A DNA stretch of 38,664 nucleotides, from assembly GCF_003034845.1 (NCBI RefSeq), contig NZ_PZKC01000018.1, positions 1-38,664 on the forward strand. Direction: 5' to 3'. Made by a program: the position numbers and the translations under genes. Each line of letters begins with the position of its first letter. Within the stretch, counting starts at the first letter, position 1. The notes under the pieces are model-generated. The model was not told the DNA's origin. It saw only the letters and a program-made list of their open reading frames with translations, and did not search any database. Origin of the DNA: Pseudothauera lacus. GTDB lineage: Bacteria > Pseudomonadota > Gammaproteobacteria > Burkholderiales > Rhodocyclaceae. This document shows, in pieces, positions 8,604-15,887 of the stretch.

Positions 8604-9209
8604 ATGACCGCAGCAGCGCCGCGCCTCATCGTCGGTCTCGGCAACCCGGGCAGCCAGTACCGCGAAACCCGGCACAATGCCGGGTTTTGGTTTTGTGAGC
8701 GTCTCGCCGACAAGCTCGGCGCCCGCTTCAGCCACGAGTCGCGCTTCCACGGCCTGGTGGCCAACGCCCGCGAAGCCGGCGTGTGGCTGCTGATGCCGCA
8801 GACCTTCATGAATCGCTCCGGCCAGGCGGTCGGCGCGCTGGCGCGCTTCTACCGCATCGCCCCGGCCGAGATCCTCGTCGTCCATGACGAACTCGACATC
8901 CCCCCCGGCCAGTTGCGCCTGAAGTTCGGCGGCGGCCTCGGCGGCCACAACGGCCTCAAGGACAGCTCCGCCCATCTCGGCACCAACGACTACTGGCGCC
9001 TGCGCATCGGCATCGGCCACCCGGGCGATCGCAACGAGGTGGTGAACTACGTCCTCAAGCCCGCGCGGCGCGAAGAGCAGGAGCTGATCGACGAAGCCAT
9101 CGAACGCGCCCTCGCGGCCTGGCCGAAGATCGCCGGCGGCGACTGGAACGCCGCCACCCAGCGCCTCAACGCCCGCCCGCCCAAGCCCGCCGCCCCGACC
9201 ACGCCCTGA
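8604..9209 (+). CDS. pth: Peptidyl-tRNA hydrolase
   Basis: Releases the tRNA from peptidyl-tRNAs that drop off ribosomes. The 201-residue protein has LIVGLGNPG (residues 8-16) and TRHNAGFWF with the catalytic His24. The middle signature [19 protein letters not shown] precedes [10 protein letters not shown]. The C-terminal tail is Pro/Ala-rich. It lies just after rplY and ends 21 bases before the end of the converging Ap4A-phosphorylase gene. Confidence 0.97.
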   Translation: MTAAAPRLIVGLGNPGSQYRETRHNAGFWFCERLADKLGARFSHESRFHGLVANAREAGVWLLMPQTFMNRSGQAVGALARFYRIAPAEILVVHDELDIPPGQLRLKFGGGLGGHNGLKDSSAHLGTNDYWRLRIGIGHPGDRNEVVNYVLKPARREEQELIDEAIERALAAWPKIAGGDWNAATQRLNARPPKPAAPTTP

Positions 9210-9230
9210 AGCCCTGGCGGCAAGCGCCGT

Positions 9231-10100
9231 TCAGCACCCCACCGCGGCCAGCATCGCCAGCGGTCCGGCGCGACGCACCACATCCATCTGTTCGCGCTGG
9301 CGCACGTAAACCACACCGCCGAAATTGATCGCGGCAATCGAGATGCCCTCGAAGCACTCCGCCGAACGCGGCACCACCAGCATCCAGTCCGCATCGACCA
9401 GCAGGTTGAAAGGTGGCAGCAGGCCGTCCTCGCCGGGCTCCAGCCCTAGCGCACCGCAGGCGCGCAGGAAGGCGCCGTGCATGCGCTGCGCGGCCTCATC
9501 CACCGAACATCCCGCGTGCACGCCGATGCGCACGAAGCAGTGGCGCATGCGCAAGGCCGCGTGGCTGCTCAGATAGCCCGGCGCACTGCCCGCCGGCAGC
9601 CCGGGCGCGTACAGACGCAGGCTGGCATTGCCTGGCGCATCCGGAATCCACTGCACATGCTTGTGGCGCTGGCTCGCCCCGGCGGCCGTGCCGCCATTGT
9701 AGAAACCCAGGCCGCCGGCCTCGCCCATGACCACAGCGAGCGCGTTGAAATCACACAGCGCCATCGGCAGCAACTGCTCCTCGAACTCGCAGCGGGCGAG
9801 CACCAGATGGCGCTCGCACACCGGAAATTTGTTGAGGATGGCCAGATGCGTCTCAGCGACCGGCCCCACGGTAAGCAAGGGGTCGGGATTGGCGAAGGGA
9901 TTGAAGCTGGGGTCGCGCGGCCCGCCGGGCATCGTCACCTTGGCCGCATCCTTCACCGCCAGCGTAGATACCCAGCGCAGCGCGAAGGGCAGCCCGGCAT
10001 CGAGCACGCGGCCCTCCTCCGCGCGGATCGGTTGCAGCGCCCCGGCCTGCAGTGCAGCGGCAATCTGCCGGTCCACTTGCTCAATGAATGGTGTCTCCAT
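9231..10100 (-). CDS. Ap4A phosphorylase-like ATP adenylyltransferase
   Basis: A 289-residue HIT-superfamily protein resembling diadenosine tetraphosphate phosphorylase (ATP adenylyltransferase), which splits Ap4A with phosphate into ADP and ATP. The catalytic stretch is NGGTAAGASQRHKHVQ, with the HxHxQ motif at His146-His148-Gln150; in this family the second His forms the adenylyl intermediate. Upstream residues FNPF and LNKFPVCERHLVL fit the substrate-binding part. The start at 10100 (METPFIEQ) has GGGAG about nine bases upstream; the longer frame to 10232 runs into Arg/Gly-rich non-coding sequence. A TACAAT -10-like hexamer is at 10166-10161 on the minus strand. It sits between pth and ychF on the opposite strand and interrupts the common pth-ychF pairing. 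Confidence 0.9.
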   Translation of the reverse strand: METPFIEQVDRQIAAALQAGALQPIRAEEGRVLDAGLPFALRWVSTLAVKDAAKVTMPGGPRDPSFNPFANPDPLLTVGPVAETHLAILNKFPVCERHLVLARCEFEEQLLPMALCDFNALAVVMGEAGGLGFYNGGTAAGASQRHKHVQWIPDAPGNASLRLYAPGLPAGSAPGYLSSHAALRMRHCFVRIGVHAGCSVDEAAQRMHGAFLRACGALGLEPGEDGLLPPFNLLVDADWMLVVPRSAECFEGISIAAINFGGVVYVRQREQMDVVRRAGPLAMLAAVGC

Positions 10101-10213
10101 CGTATTTTTCTCCCTTGCATGGTGTTCCGTGCGTCGGCGGCCGCTGCCGCCGTCCGGCCGATTGTAGGCCGCCGACGCGCCCGGCGGGCGCACGCCGCGA
10201 TCGCCGCTTCGGC

Positions 10214-10242
10214 TTGGGCCACGGCCACGCACGCGGTAGAAT
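10214..10242 (+). promoter_or_regulatory. Candidate sigma-70 promoter for ychF
   Basis: TTGGGC (10214-10219), exactly 17 bases, then TAGAAT (10237-10242). The start would be near 10250, about 46 bases before the ychF ATG. The spacing is optimal and the -10 is near consensus in a very GC-rich background. Confidence 0.6.
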
Positions 10243-10295
10243 TACCGGTTTAGCGCGCGCACCGCCCGGCGCGCGCGCCTCCACGGAGCCCCTGC

Positions 10296-11387
10296 ATGAG
10301 CCTGAAATGCGGAATCGTCGGCCTGCCCAACGTCGGCAAGTCGACCCTGTTCAACGCCCTCACCAAGGCCGGCATCGAAGCGGCCAACTACCCCTTCTGC
10401 ACCATCGAGCCCAACGTCGGCATCGTCGAAGTGCCGGACCCGCGCCTTGCCGCACTGGCCGAGATCGTCAAGCCGCAGAAGATCCAGCCCGCCATCGTCG
10501 AGTTCGTCGACATCGCCGGCCTGGTCGCCGGGGCCTCCAAGGGCGAAGGCCTGGGCAACCAGTTCCTCGCCAACATCCGCGAGACCGACGCCATCGTGCA
10601 CGTGGTGCGCTGCTTCGCCGACGACAACGTCGTGCACGTCTCCGGCAGCGTGGACCCGATCCGCGACATCGAGGTCATCGACACCGAACTCGCGCTCGCC
10701 GACATGGCCACCGTCGACAAGGCCCTGAACCGCTACAAACGCCCCGCCGCGGCCGGCGACAAGGAAGCCAAGGCACTCGTCGCGGTACTCGAGAAGTGCA
10801 TCGCCCAGCTCGACCAGGCCAAGCCCGTGCGCGCCCTCGACCTGGCCAAGGAAGAACTCGCGCTGATCAAGCAGTTCTGCCTGATCACCCAGAAGCCGGT
10901 GCTGTACGCCGCCAACGTTGCCGAAGACGGTTTCCAGAACAACCACCACCTTGACGCTGTGCGCGCCCATGCCGCCGCCGAAGGCGCCCAGGTCGTCGCC
11001 CTGTGCGCCGCCATCGAGGCCGAGATCGCCGATCTGGAAGACGCCGACAAGAAGGACTTCCTAGAGTCCATGGGCCTCGAAGAACCCGGACTGGATCGTC
11101 TCATCCGCGCCGGCTACAAGCTGCTCGGCCTGCAGACCTACTTCACCGCCGGGGTCAAGGAAGTACGCGCCTGGACCATCCACGTCGGCGACACCGCCCC
11201 GCAGGCCGCCGGCGTCATCCACACCGATTTCGAACGCGGCTTCATCCGCGCCCAGACCATCGCCTTCGACGACTTCATCCAGTTCAAGGGCGAAGCCGGC
11301 GCCAAGGAAGCCGGCAAGATGCGCGCCGAAGGCAAGGAATACGTGGTCAAGGATGGCGACGTGCTGAACTTCCTGTTCAACGTCTGA
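10296..11387 (+). CDS. ychF: Redox-regulated ATPase YchF (Obg-related)
   Basis: A 363-residue P-loop ATPase of the Obg/HflX class that associates with ribosomes. The sequence shows GLPNVGKST (residues 9-17), the G3 region DIAGLV, and the NxxE signature (NVAE, in [10 protein letters not shown]) in place of NKxD, the feature that gives YchF its ATP preference. The C-terminal TGS domain contains [19 protein letters not shown] and ends in the usual [14 protein letters not shown] at 10296 is followed by the canonical [14 protein letters not shown]. No terminator follows: an IS remnant begins within tens of bases of the stop and may have removed it. Confidence 0.97.
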   Translation: MSLKCGIVGLPNVGKSTLFNALTKAGIEAANYPFCTIEPNVGIVEVPDPRLAALAEIVKPQKIQPAIVEFVDIAGLVAGASKGEGLGNQFLANIRETDAIVHVVRCFADDNVVHVSGSVDPIRDIEVIDTELALADMATVDKALNRYKRPAAAGDKEAKALVAVLEKCIAQLDQAKPVRALDLAKEELALIKQFCLITQKPVLYAANVAEDGFQNNHHLDAVRAHAAAEGAQVVALCAAIEAEIADLEDADKKDFLESMGLEEPGLDRLIRAGYKLLGLQTYFTAGVKEVRAWTIHVGDTAPQAAGVIHTDFERGFIRAQTIAFDDFIQFKGEAGAKEAGKMRAEGKEYVVKDGDVLNFLFNV

Positions 11388-11396
11388 GCACAGACT

Positions 11397-11640
11397 ACAG
11401 TTCACGGAAATCTGAACCATTCGCCGACGCCGTTCTGTTCCGGGCAGTGCGGCGTGATGAGCTCCTGAAGGAGGCCGTAGCTCTTCACCAGCGCCGTGCA
11501 GCTCACGGCTGTAGTGATCAATCACCAGCGCGCTCTTGCGCTTGGCGGTCCAAGGCTTGACCTCCTCTTCCATCAACGTGCTCATGCGTGGCGCTCCTTT
11601 TCACTTCACCACCTGAGCAGGTTTCGCTGGGTCAATACTT
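11397..11640 (-). mobile_element. Rearranged IS3-family transposase remnant
   Basis: Reading the minus strand from 11585, a start with AAGGAG upstream gives MSTLMEEEVKPWTAKRKSAL, the N-terminus of an IS3-family OrfA. The sequence then passes into VIDHYSRELHG, which resembles the DDE-domain start of OrfB, and after a frame change into ALVKSYGLLQELITPHCPEQ followed by NGV, the late OrfB region before the catalytic Glu. Most of both genes is missing. The element edges are estimates. It cannot encode a working transposase. Confidence 0.75.
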
Positions 11641-11646
11641 AACTTC

Positions 11647-12033
11647 ATGACCACCCCTTGCGTAGGCATCTTCTGGGGCATTCGTGACCCATCCCACGGC
11701 ATGGCTCTGTTGGCAGACAAGACGCCGATCGATCGCGGTGAGTTGTACGGCGATTGCATCACTCATCCGACCGGCCACTATGAGTTCTGGGAAGGGCTAT
11801 CGGGACTAGGTGCTGCCGTGCTGGCGGGCAGGGGGTTGCCGACCGCCCCCGCCTGGCATGAGTACGAGGAGTTCCCTCGTGGGCGGATCGTCTATTGGCC
11901 CGAGGAGCGGCGCTTCGTCATTTACGCAGACCGACGCCTGCAGACGACGGCCTTCATTGAGCACCTTGTCGCGGAGTTTGGCATCCCGAAGGGCAGCTAT
12001 GCCGTCCGTTCAGACCCCCACTACCGCGCCTAG
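11647..12033 (+). CDS. Conserved-looking 128-residue protein of unknown function
   Basis: The frame starts with ATG at 11647 and ends at a TAG after DPHYRA. There is no signal peptide or membrane segment. Notable segments are GIFWGIRDPSHGMALLADKT, then ITHPTGHYEFWEGL and EFPRGRIVYWPEERRFVIYA, and a C-terminal helix TAFIEHLVAEFGIP. The alternating hydrophobic pattern around RIVYWPEERRFVIYADRRL suggests a beta hairpin, so this reads as a compact soluble protein. I recognise no named family, though the sequence looks coding rather than chance. It starts just beyond the IS3 remnant and converges on the MBL-fold gene (9-base gap between stops). Whether it belongs with the nuclease pair is unknown. 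Confidence 0.6.
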   Translation: MTTPCVGIFWGIRDPSHGMALLADKTPIDRGELYGDCITHPTGHYEFWEGLSGLGAAVLAGRGLPTAPAWHEYEEFPRGRIVYWPEERRFVIYADRRLQTTAFIEHLVAEFGIPKGSYAVRSDPHYRA

Positions 12034-12042
12034 AGCGCCGAA

Positions 12043-13293
12043 CTACAGCGTTGCCGGCTCCCCATCAGCCAGCCTGCGAACAGCCGGAAAGCCCTCGGCC
12101 TCTGCATCCCAAGCGACGCCATGGACTGGAATCAGCGCTTGAGGATTGATGGCGGCAGCGAACTGGCGAAGGTCATCCGGGGAGGCGTGGCCGCTCGTGT
12201 GGATGTGGTTCGCTAGGCACTGGCCTTGATCGAACCAGGCCTGAACCCGGCTGCCGTCCCCACCACGCAAGTAGCCGTGCCACATCGACCATGACCACGC
12301 ATCCTGCCGGTTCGGCGCGACCCCCTTCTTCTCGAAGTCCCTTATCAGCGACGGGCGGGTCATCACCACCCACTTCGATGGCGTCTCAGCCAGCTTGTCC
12401 GCCGAGATTCCATGCATGGCCATCCGATCCACAAAGTCGCCCCGGCCGGTGTCCCGGTACATCCGGGCAAACGCCTTCGTAATGACCACCTTGATGTTCG
12501 ACCAACTCGGATGAGGCAATCGCCCGAAATCGGCCACCAGTTCCATCACCTCGGCAGTGTAGAGATCGACGACCAGTGTCCTGCCGGCAGCCTTGCACGC
12601 CCGGTAGAGTGTTACCGTCCTGTCGATGTTCTGGGCTGACCAAGCGACGAACACACGCCCTGACGTTGCTTGAAATAACGCCAGGAACCGTTTCTCCAGA
12701 TCCGTTTCGCTCGAACACGGCTTGCTACTTCCTAGGTTCGTACCCTCCATCACCAGCGCATTGACCGATGCCGGCGGTGAACCCATCAGGCGCCTGACCA
12801 GTGCCGACTTCCGGCCATGCAGCCGGAAGTCCCCTGAATACAGCAGCCGCTTACCTGCCACCTCGATCAGCAGCATGTATGCATCGAACGCCGAGTGATC
12901 AGTGAGAAGCGGCGTTACGGTAAATGGGCCCAGAGTGAAGGGTCTGCCACTTTCCCAGTTGTGGAACGACTGCCGCGGGGCCCTCCCGAAGATTCCGGAA
13001 GTCAGCCTGATCAGCTTTTCCGATGCCCTGCCGCAGAAAACCGGCCAGGATGCAGGAAGCTCATCCAGCAAGCCGTAGTGATCTTGATGGGGGTGAGATA
13101 GCAGCACGCCAGCGACCGGCCTGCCAACATCGAGGGTACTGGGAAGCAGTCCTTCGCAAGCTCCTTCCGGGGCGTCCAGCGGACGCCCTGCATCGAGCAG
13201 AACCCGCGAGCCGTCAGCAGTGGCGACCTCTATGCAGTTGCCGCCGATTTCGTGAGCAGCCCGATGAATCGTCAGCGTAACCCTGCCGCTCAT
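12043..13293 (-). CDS. Beta-CASP / RNase J-like metallo-beta-lactamase-fold protein
   Basis: A 416-residue MBL-fold hydrolase most like RNase J-type nucleases that cut RNA or single-stranded nucleic acid with two metal ions. Metal-binding residues are visible: SHPHQDH (His67, His69, Asp71, His72), TDHSAFD (His133) and YSGDFR (Asp155). MEGTNLG (Glu183) matches beta-CASP motif A, HTSGHAS (His368) the late motif, and PVHG (His391) the closing one. It is shorter than true RNase J (about 550 residues) and lacks the C-terminal domain, so a housekeeping role is unlikely. Its ATG overlaps the stop of the upstream PD-(D/E)XK-like gene by four bases, which suggests coupled translation and a shared job. 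Its GC content is visibly below that of the core genes. Confidence 0.85.
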   Translation of the reverse strand: MSGRVTLTIHRAAHEIGGNCIEVATADGSRVLLDAGRPLDAPEGACEGLLPSTLDVGRPVAGVLLSHPHQDHYGLLDELPASWPVFCGRASEKLIRLTSGIFGRAPRQSFHNWESGRPFTLGPFTVTPLLTDHSAFDAYMLLIEVAGKRLLYSGDFRLHGRKSALVRRLMGSPPASVNALVMEGTNLGSSKPCSSETDLEKRFLALFQATSGRVFVAWSAQNIDRTVTLYRACKAAGRTLVVDLYTAEVMELVADFGRLPHPSWSNIKVVITKAFARMYRDTGRGDFVDRMAMHGISADKLAETPSKWVVMTRPSLIRDFEKKGVAPNRQDAWSWSMWHGYLRGGDGSRVQAWFDQGQCLANHIHTSGHASPDDLRQFAAAINPQALIPVHGVAWDAEAEGFPAVRRLADGEPATL

Positions 13294-14099
13294 TTCCCTC
13301 GTGCTCGCTCAAAACGGCCCGAGTCACCGGCATATGTTGCAACCAGGAATTTGCCCGCTGTCGCCTGCGCGACGATGTCCATTTCCCTGCCACTCGGCGA
13401 CTCGGGCCAGATGATCAGCAACTGCGCGTCATCGAAGGAAATGCACGACCTCGGCTTGCCCGTTGCATTTTCGAGCAACTGCAGAAAGCTGTCGCCGGCA
13501 AGCTTCATCGCATTTCTGGCAGCCTCAAGCTGCTTGATGAGGCGCCCGAGAGCCCGGACCGCCTTAAGCTCAATGAACACCGGGAAGTACCTTCCCTGCA
13601 TTCCCCCGAGCGCGATGATGTCTGCCCGGATGTGGCCTGCCGCCAGTTCGTCCGTCACGAAAACAAGTTCGTCAATAACATCTGAGAAACCGTCGGCAAG
13701 GTCATGCAGGGACAAGTCATTCATGAGTGCATGCCGGATCAGGGCTGCTTGCATCTGATGTTCGGGCTTGGCGTTCCGCGGGCAATAGAACTCGGCGACC
13801 TCGGCCTCCTCGGCACTGCTCAGTGCTGCGGACATACTCACCGCGCTGCCGATGACCGCCCCGCTCCCTTTCCGGCAGAGACGCCCGCAGGGGTTGAAAG
13901 GGGAAAGCGAGACGGGGCGATAACCCGCTCCCCCTACGCGAACGTAGAAGTCGCGCGCAGCGAGCCTCCTCAGGGCCGCCAGATCTGCCCGCCAGGCATT
14001 GAATAGCTGAGCCCTCTTCTCGATGCCTCCAATCCAAGCGGCTGTTCCAAGCGAATCGCTCACGGCCTGTCCCCACATGTTTGCGGTTAGCGCCCGCAT
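13290..14099 (-). CDS. PD-(D/E)XK nuclease-like protein of unknown function
   Basis: A 269-residue protein from the start at 14099, which has GGGGTGAGA directly upstream; the longer frame to 14189 has no ribosome site and an Arg-rich, non-protein-like start. The C-terminal half carries a PD-(D/E)XK-type core: Glu113 in a helix (KPEHQMQAALIRHAL), RADIIAL with Asp160, FIELKA with Glu177 and Lys179, and a following helix with Gln190 (RLIKQLEAAR). That arrangement is typical of restriction-endonuclease-like folds. The N-terminal half (1-100) has no motif I know and could be a recognition part. It overlaps the RNase J-like gene by four bases. The domain call is from pattern reading; a role in defence or nucleic-acid repair is inference. 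Confidence 0.65.
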   Translation of the reverse strand: MRALTANMWGQAVSDSLGTAAWIGGIEKRAQLFNAWRADLAALRRLAARDFYVRVGGAGYRPVSLSPFNPCGRLCRKGSGAVIGSAVSMSAALSSAEEAEVAEFYCPRNAKPEHQMQAALIRHALMNDLSLHDLADGFSDVIDELVFVTDELAAGHIRADIIALGGMQGRYFPVFIELKAVRALGRLIKQLEAARNAMKLAGDSFLQLLENATGKPRSCISFDDAQLLIIWPESPSGREMDIVAQATAGKFLVATYAGDSGRFERARGK

Positions 14100-14474
14100 T
14101 CTCACCCCGGCACGTTGCGAGAGGGTCACCACGCTGCCGTGGTGCGCCGTGCGGGCCGAGCGACGCTGAAGGCGTAGCTCACACGACATCGAGGCGGCGT
14201 GACGGCGTACGGTGTGCGACGGCGAGTACTTCGACTCCCGCAGCGGGGACGGAGTGAGGAATGCGTGCTGGAGGCTGGATCATTGCCGACGGCGGCACCG
14301 AAATCAACCGTGCCACTTGATCTCTCAGCCGGCATGCCCCCCGCCCTTGGGGCGATGCCGCGTCGTGCGCGGCGTTCTTTCTTCCGCCTGGGCCCTGCCG
14401 AACAGACAATTGCAGACACTCTGCCACACCGCTGTGCCACAATTTCTCATCCTTCGATACACAGCGGACAACGC
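14100..14474. other. Intergenic region between the nuclease pair and the MocR gene
   Basis: This stretch separates two divergent genes. Several short open frames cross it but none has a ribosome site together with a recognisable domain. On the plus strand the last 70 bases before the MocR start are AT-richer, with TTGCAG at 14411-14416 and an AT-rich CACAATTTC stretch from 14438. The spacing between them is too long for a good promoter, so a MocR promoter is likely there but not placed. Confidence 0.5.
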
Positions 14475-15875
14475 ATGCTGCAACTGAGCCTTGAACACGG
14501 GCAGGCCACACCCCTGGTGGAACAGATCGTCGGCGGCATTCGCAACCAGATCGAGGATCGCATCCTGCGCCCGGGAATGCGCGTGCCGCCCATTCGCCGG
14601 CTGGCGGAAACCCAGGGGGTGAGCCGTTTCACCGTCGTCGAGGCATACGACCGCCTGGTCGCGCTGGGTTACCTGCGCTCGCGGCGGGGCTCGGGTTTCT
14701 ACGTCGCACCACGCCAGGAGCGCAGCGAAATCCGCCTGCCGGCGCCAGTGGACCGCGCGGTCGACGTGGCCTGGCTGATGCGCCAGGCTCTCGACGACCG
14801 TCCCGGCCAGGTCAAGGCGGGCGCCGGCTGGCTGCCCTGCGAGTGGCTGGACGGTGACGGCCTGCGCCGCCACCTGCGCGCGCTGTCGCGGCGCACCGAT
14901 GCCCGCCTCACCGGCTACGGCACCGCCCAGGGCTATCTGCCGCTGCGCCAGCAGTTGCAGGTCAAGCTGGCCGAATTCGGCATCGGCGCGCGCCCCGAGC
15001 AGATCGTCCTCACCGAGGGGGCGACACGGGCGCTCGACATCGTCGCCCGCCATCTCATCAAGCCCGGCGATACGGTGCTGGTGGACGATCCCGGCTACTT
15101 CAACTTCTTCGGCAATCTGCGCCTGCAGGGCGCCAAGCTCGTCGGCGTTCCCCGCCATGCCGACGGCCCTGACGTTGCAGAGATGGAAGCCCTGCTCGCC
15201 CACCATCGCCCCAAGGTGTTCTTCACCCAGTCGGTGCTGCACAACCCCACCGGCAGCAATCTCGCCCCGGCAAAGGCTTTCCGTATCCTGCAACTGGCCG
15301 AAAAGCACGATTTCCACATCATCGAGGACGACGTCTACGCCGACTTCCAGCCCCAGGCCACGACCCGCCTCGCCAACCTCGACCAGCTCAACCGGGTGAT
15401 CTTCATCGGCAGCTTCGCCAAGACCCTGTCGGCCAGCCTGCGCGTGGGTTACCTTGCCGCACGCGCCGACCTCGCCGCCGAGCTGACCGACGTGAAGATC
15501 CTCACCAGCGTCAGCTCCTCCGAGTTCAACGAACAGCTCACCTACCAGATGCTCACCGACGGCCACTACCGCAAATACGTCGAGCGCCTGCAGGGGCGGC
15601 TGGCGCAGGCCACCGAGAGCTGCCTGCGGATGTTCGAACGCGTCGGCCTGGAAGTCTTCCTCGAACCCAAGGGCGGGGTGTTCCTGTGGGCCCGCCCGCC
15701 GGGCGTGGAGGACGTCGCCGCGCTGGCGACACGCGCCGCCAGCGCCGGCATCATGCTCGCCCCGGGCAAGGTGTTCCGCCCGCAGATGCAGGCCAGCCCG
15801 TGGCTGCGCCTGAACGTTGCGTTCGCCAATCACCCGGCGCTGGAGCGTTTCCTCGGCGAGGCGCTGGGCGGCTGA
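14475..15875 (+). CDS. MocR/PdxR-type regulator (GntR helix-turn-helix plus aminotransferase fold)
   Basis: A 466-residue PLP-dependent transcription factor. Residues about 10-77 form the GntR winged helix, with VPPIRRLAETQGVSRFTVVE and AYDRLVALGYLRSRRGSGFY. From about 120 on it has a fold-type I aminotransferase domain with HNPTGSN, IIEDDVYADF and SFAKTLSASLRVGYL, in which Lys316 should bind PLP. Such proteins sense PLP or an amino-compound and usually control a neighbouring gene. Here the upstream neighbour is the divergent nuclease pair and the downstream one converges, so the target is not obvious. The ATG at 14475 matches the usual short lead before the HTH; the longer frame to 14199 is rejected. 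Confidence 0.9.
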   Translation: MLQLSLEHGQATPLVEQIVGGIRNQIEDRILRPGMRVPPIRRLAETQGVSRFTVVEAYDRLVALGYLRSRRGSGFYVAPRQERSEIRLPAPVDRAVDVAWLMRQALDDRPGQVKAGAGWLPCEWLDGDGLRRHLRALSRRTDARLTGYGTAQGYLPLRQQLQVKLAEFGIGARPEQIVLTEGATRALDIVARHLIKPGDTVLVDDPGYFNFFGNLRLQGAKLVGVPRHADGPDVAEMEALLAHHRPKVFFTQSVLHNPTGSNLAPAKAFRILQLAEKHDFHIIEDDVYADFQPQATTRLANLDQLNRVIFIGSFAKTLSASLRVGYLAARADLAAELTDVKILTSVSSSEFNEQLTYQMLTDGHYRKYVERLQGRLAQATESCLRMFERVGLEVFLEPKGGVFLWARPPGVEDVAALATRAASAGIMLAPGKVFRPQMQASPWLRLNVAFANHPALERFLGEALGG

Positions 15876-15887
15876 GGCGGCCGCCCT

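Noticed and set aside
14100-14189. Upstream extension of the PD-(D/E)XK-like gene
   Set aside because: No ribosome site and an Arg-rich start; GGGGTGAGA supports the start at 14099.
14126-14440. 104-codon minus-strand frame between the nuclease gene and MocR
   Set aside because: Low-complexity Arg/Ser/Pro composition, no ribosome site, no recognisable domain.
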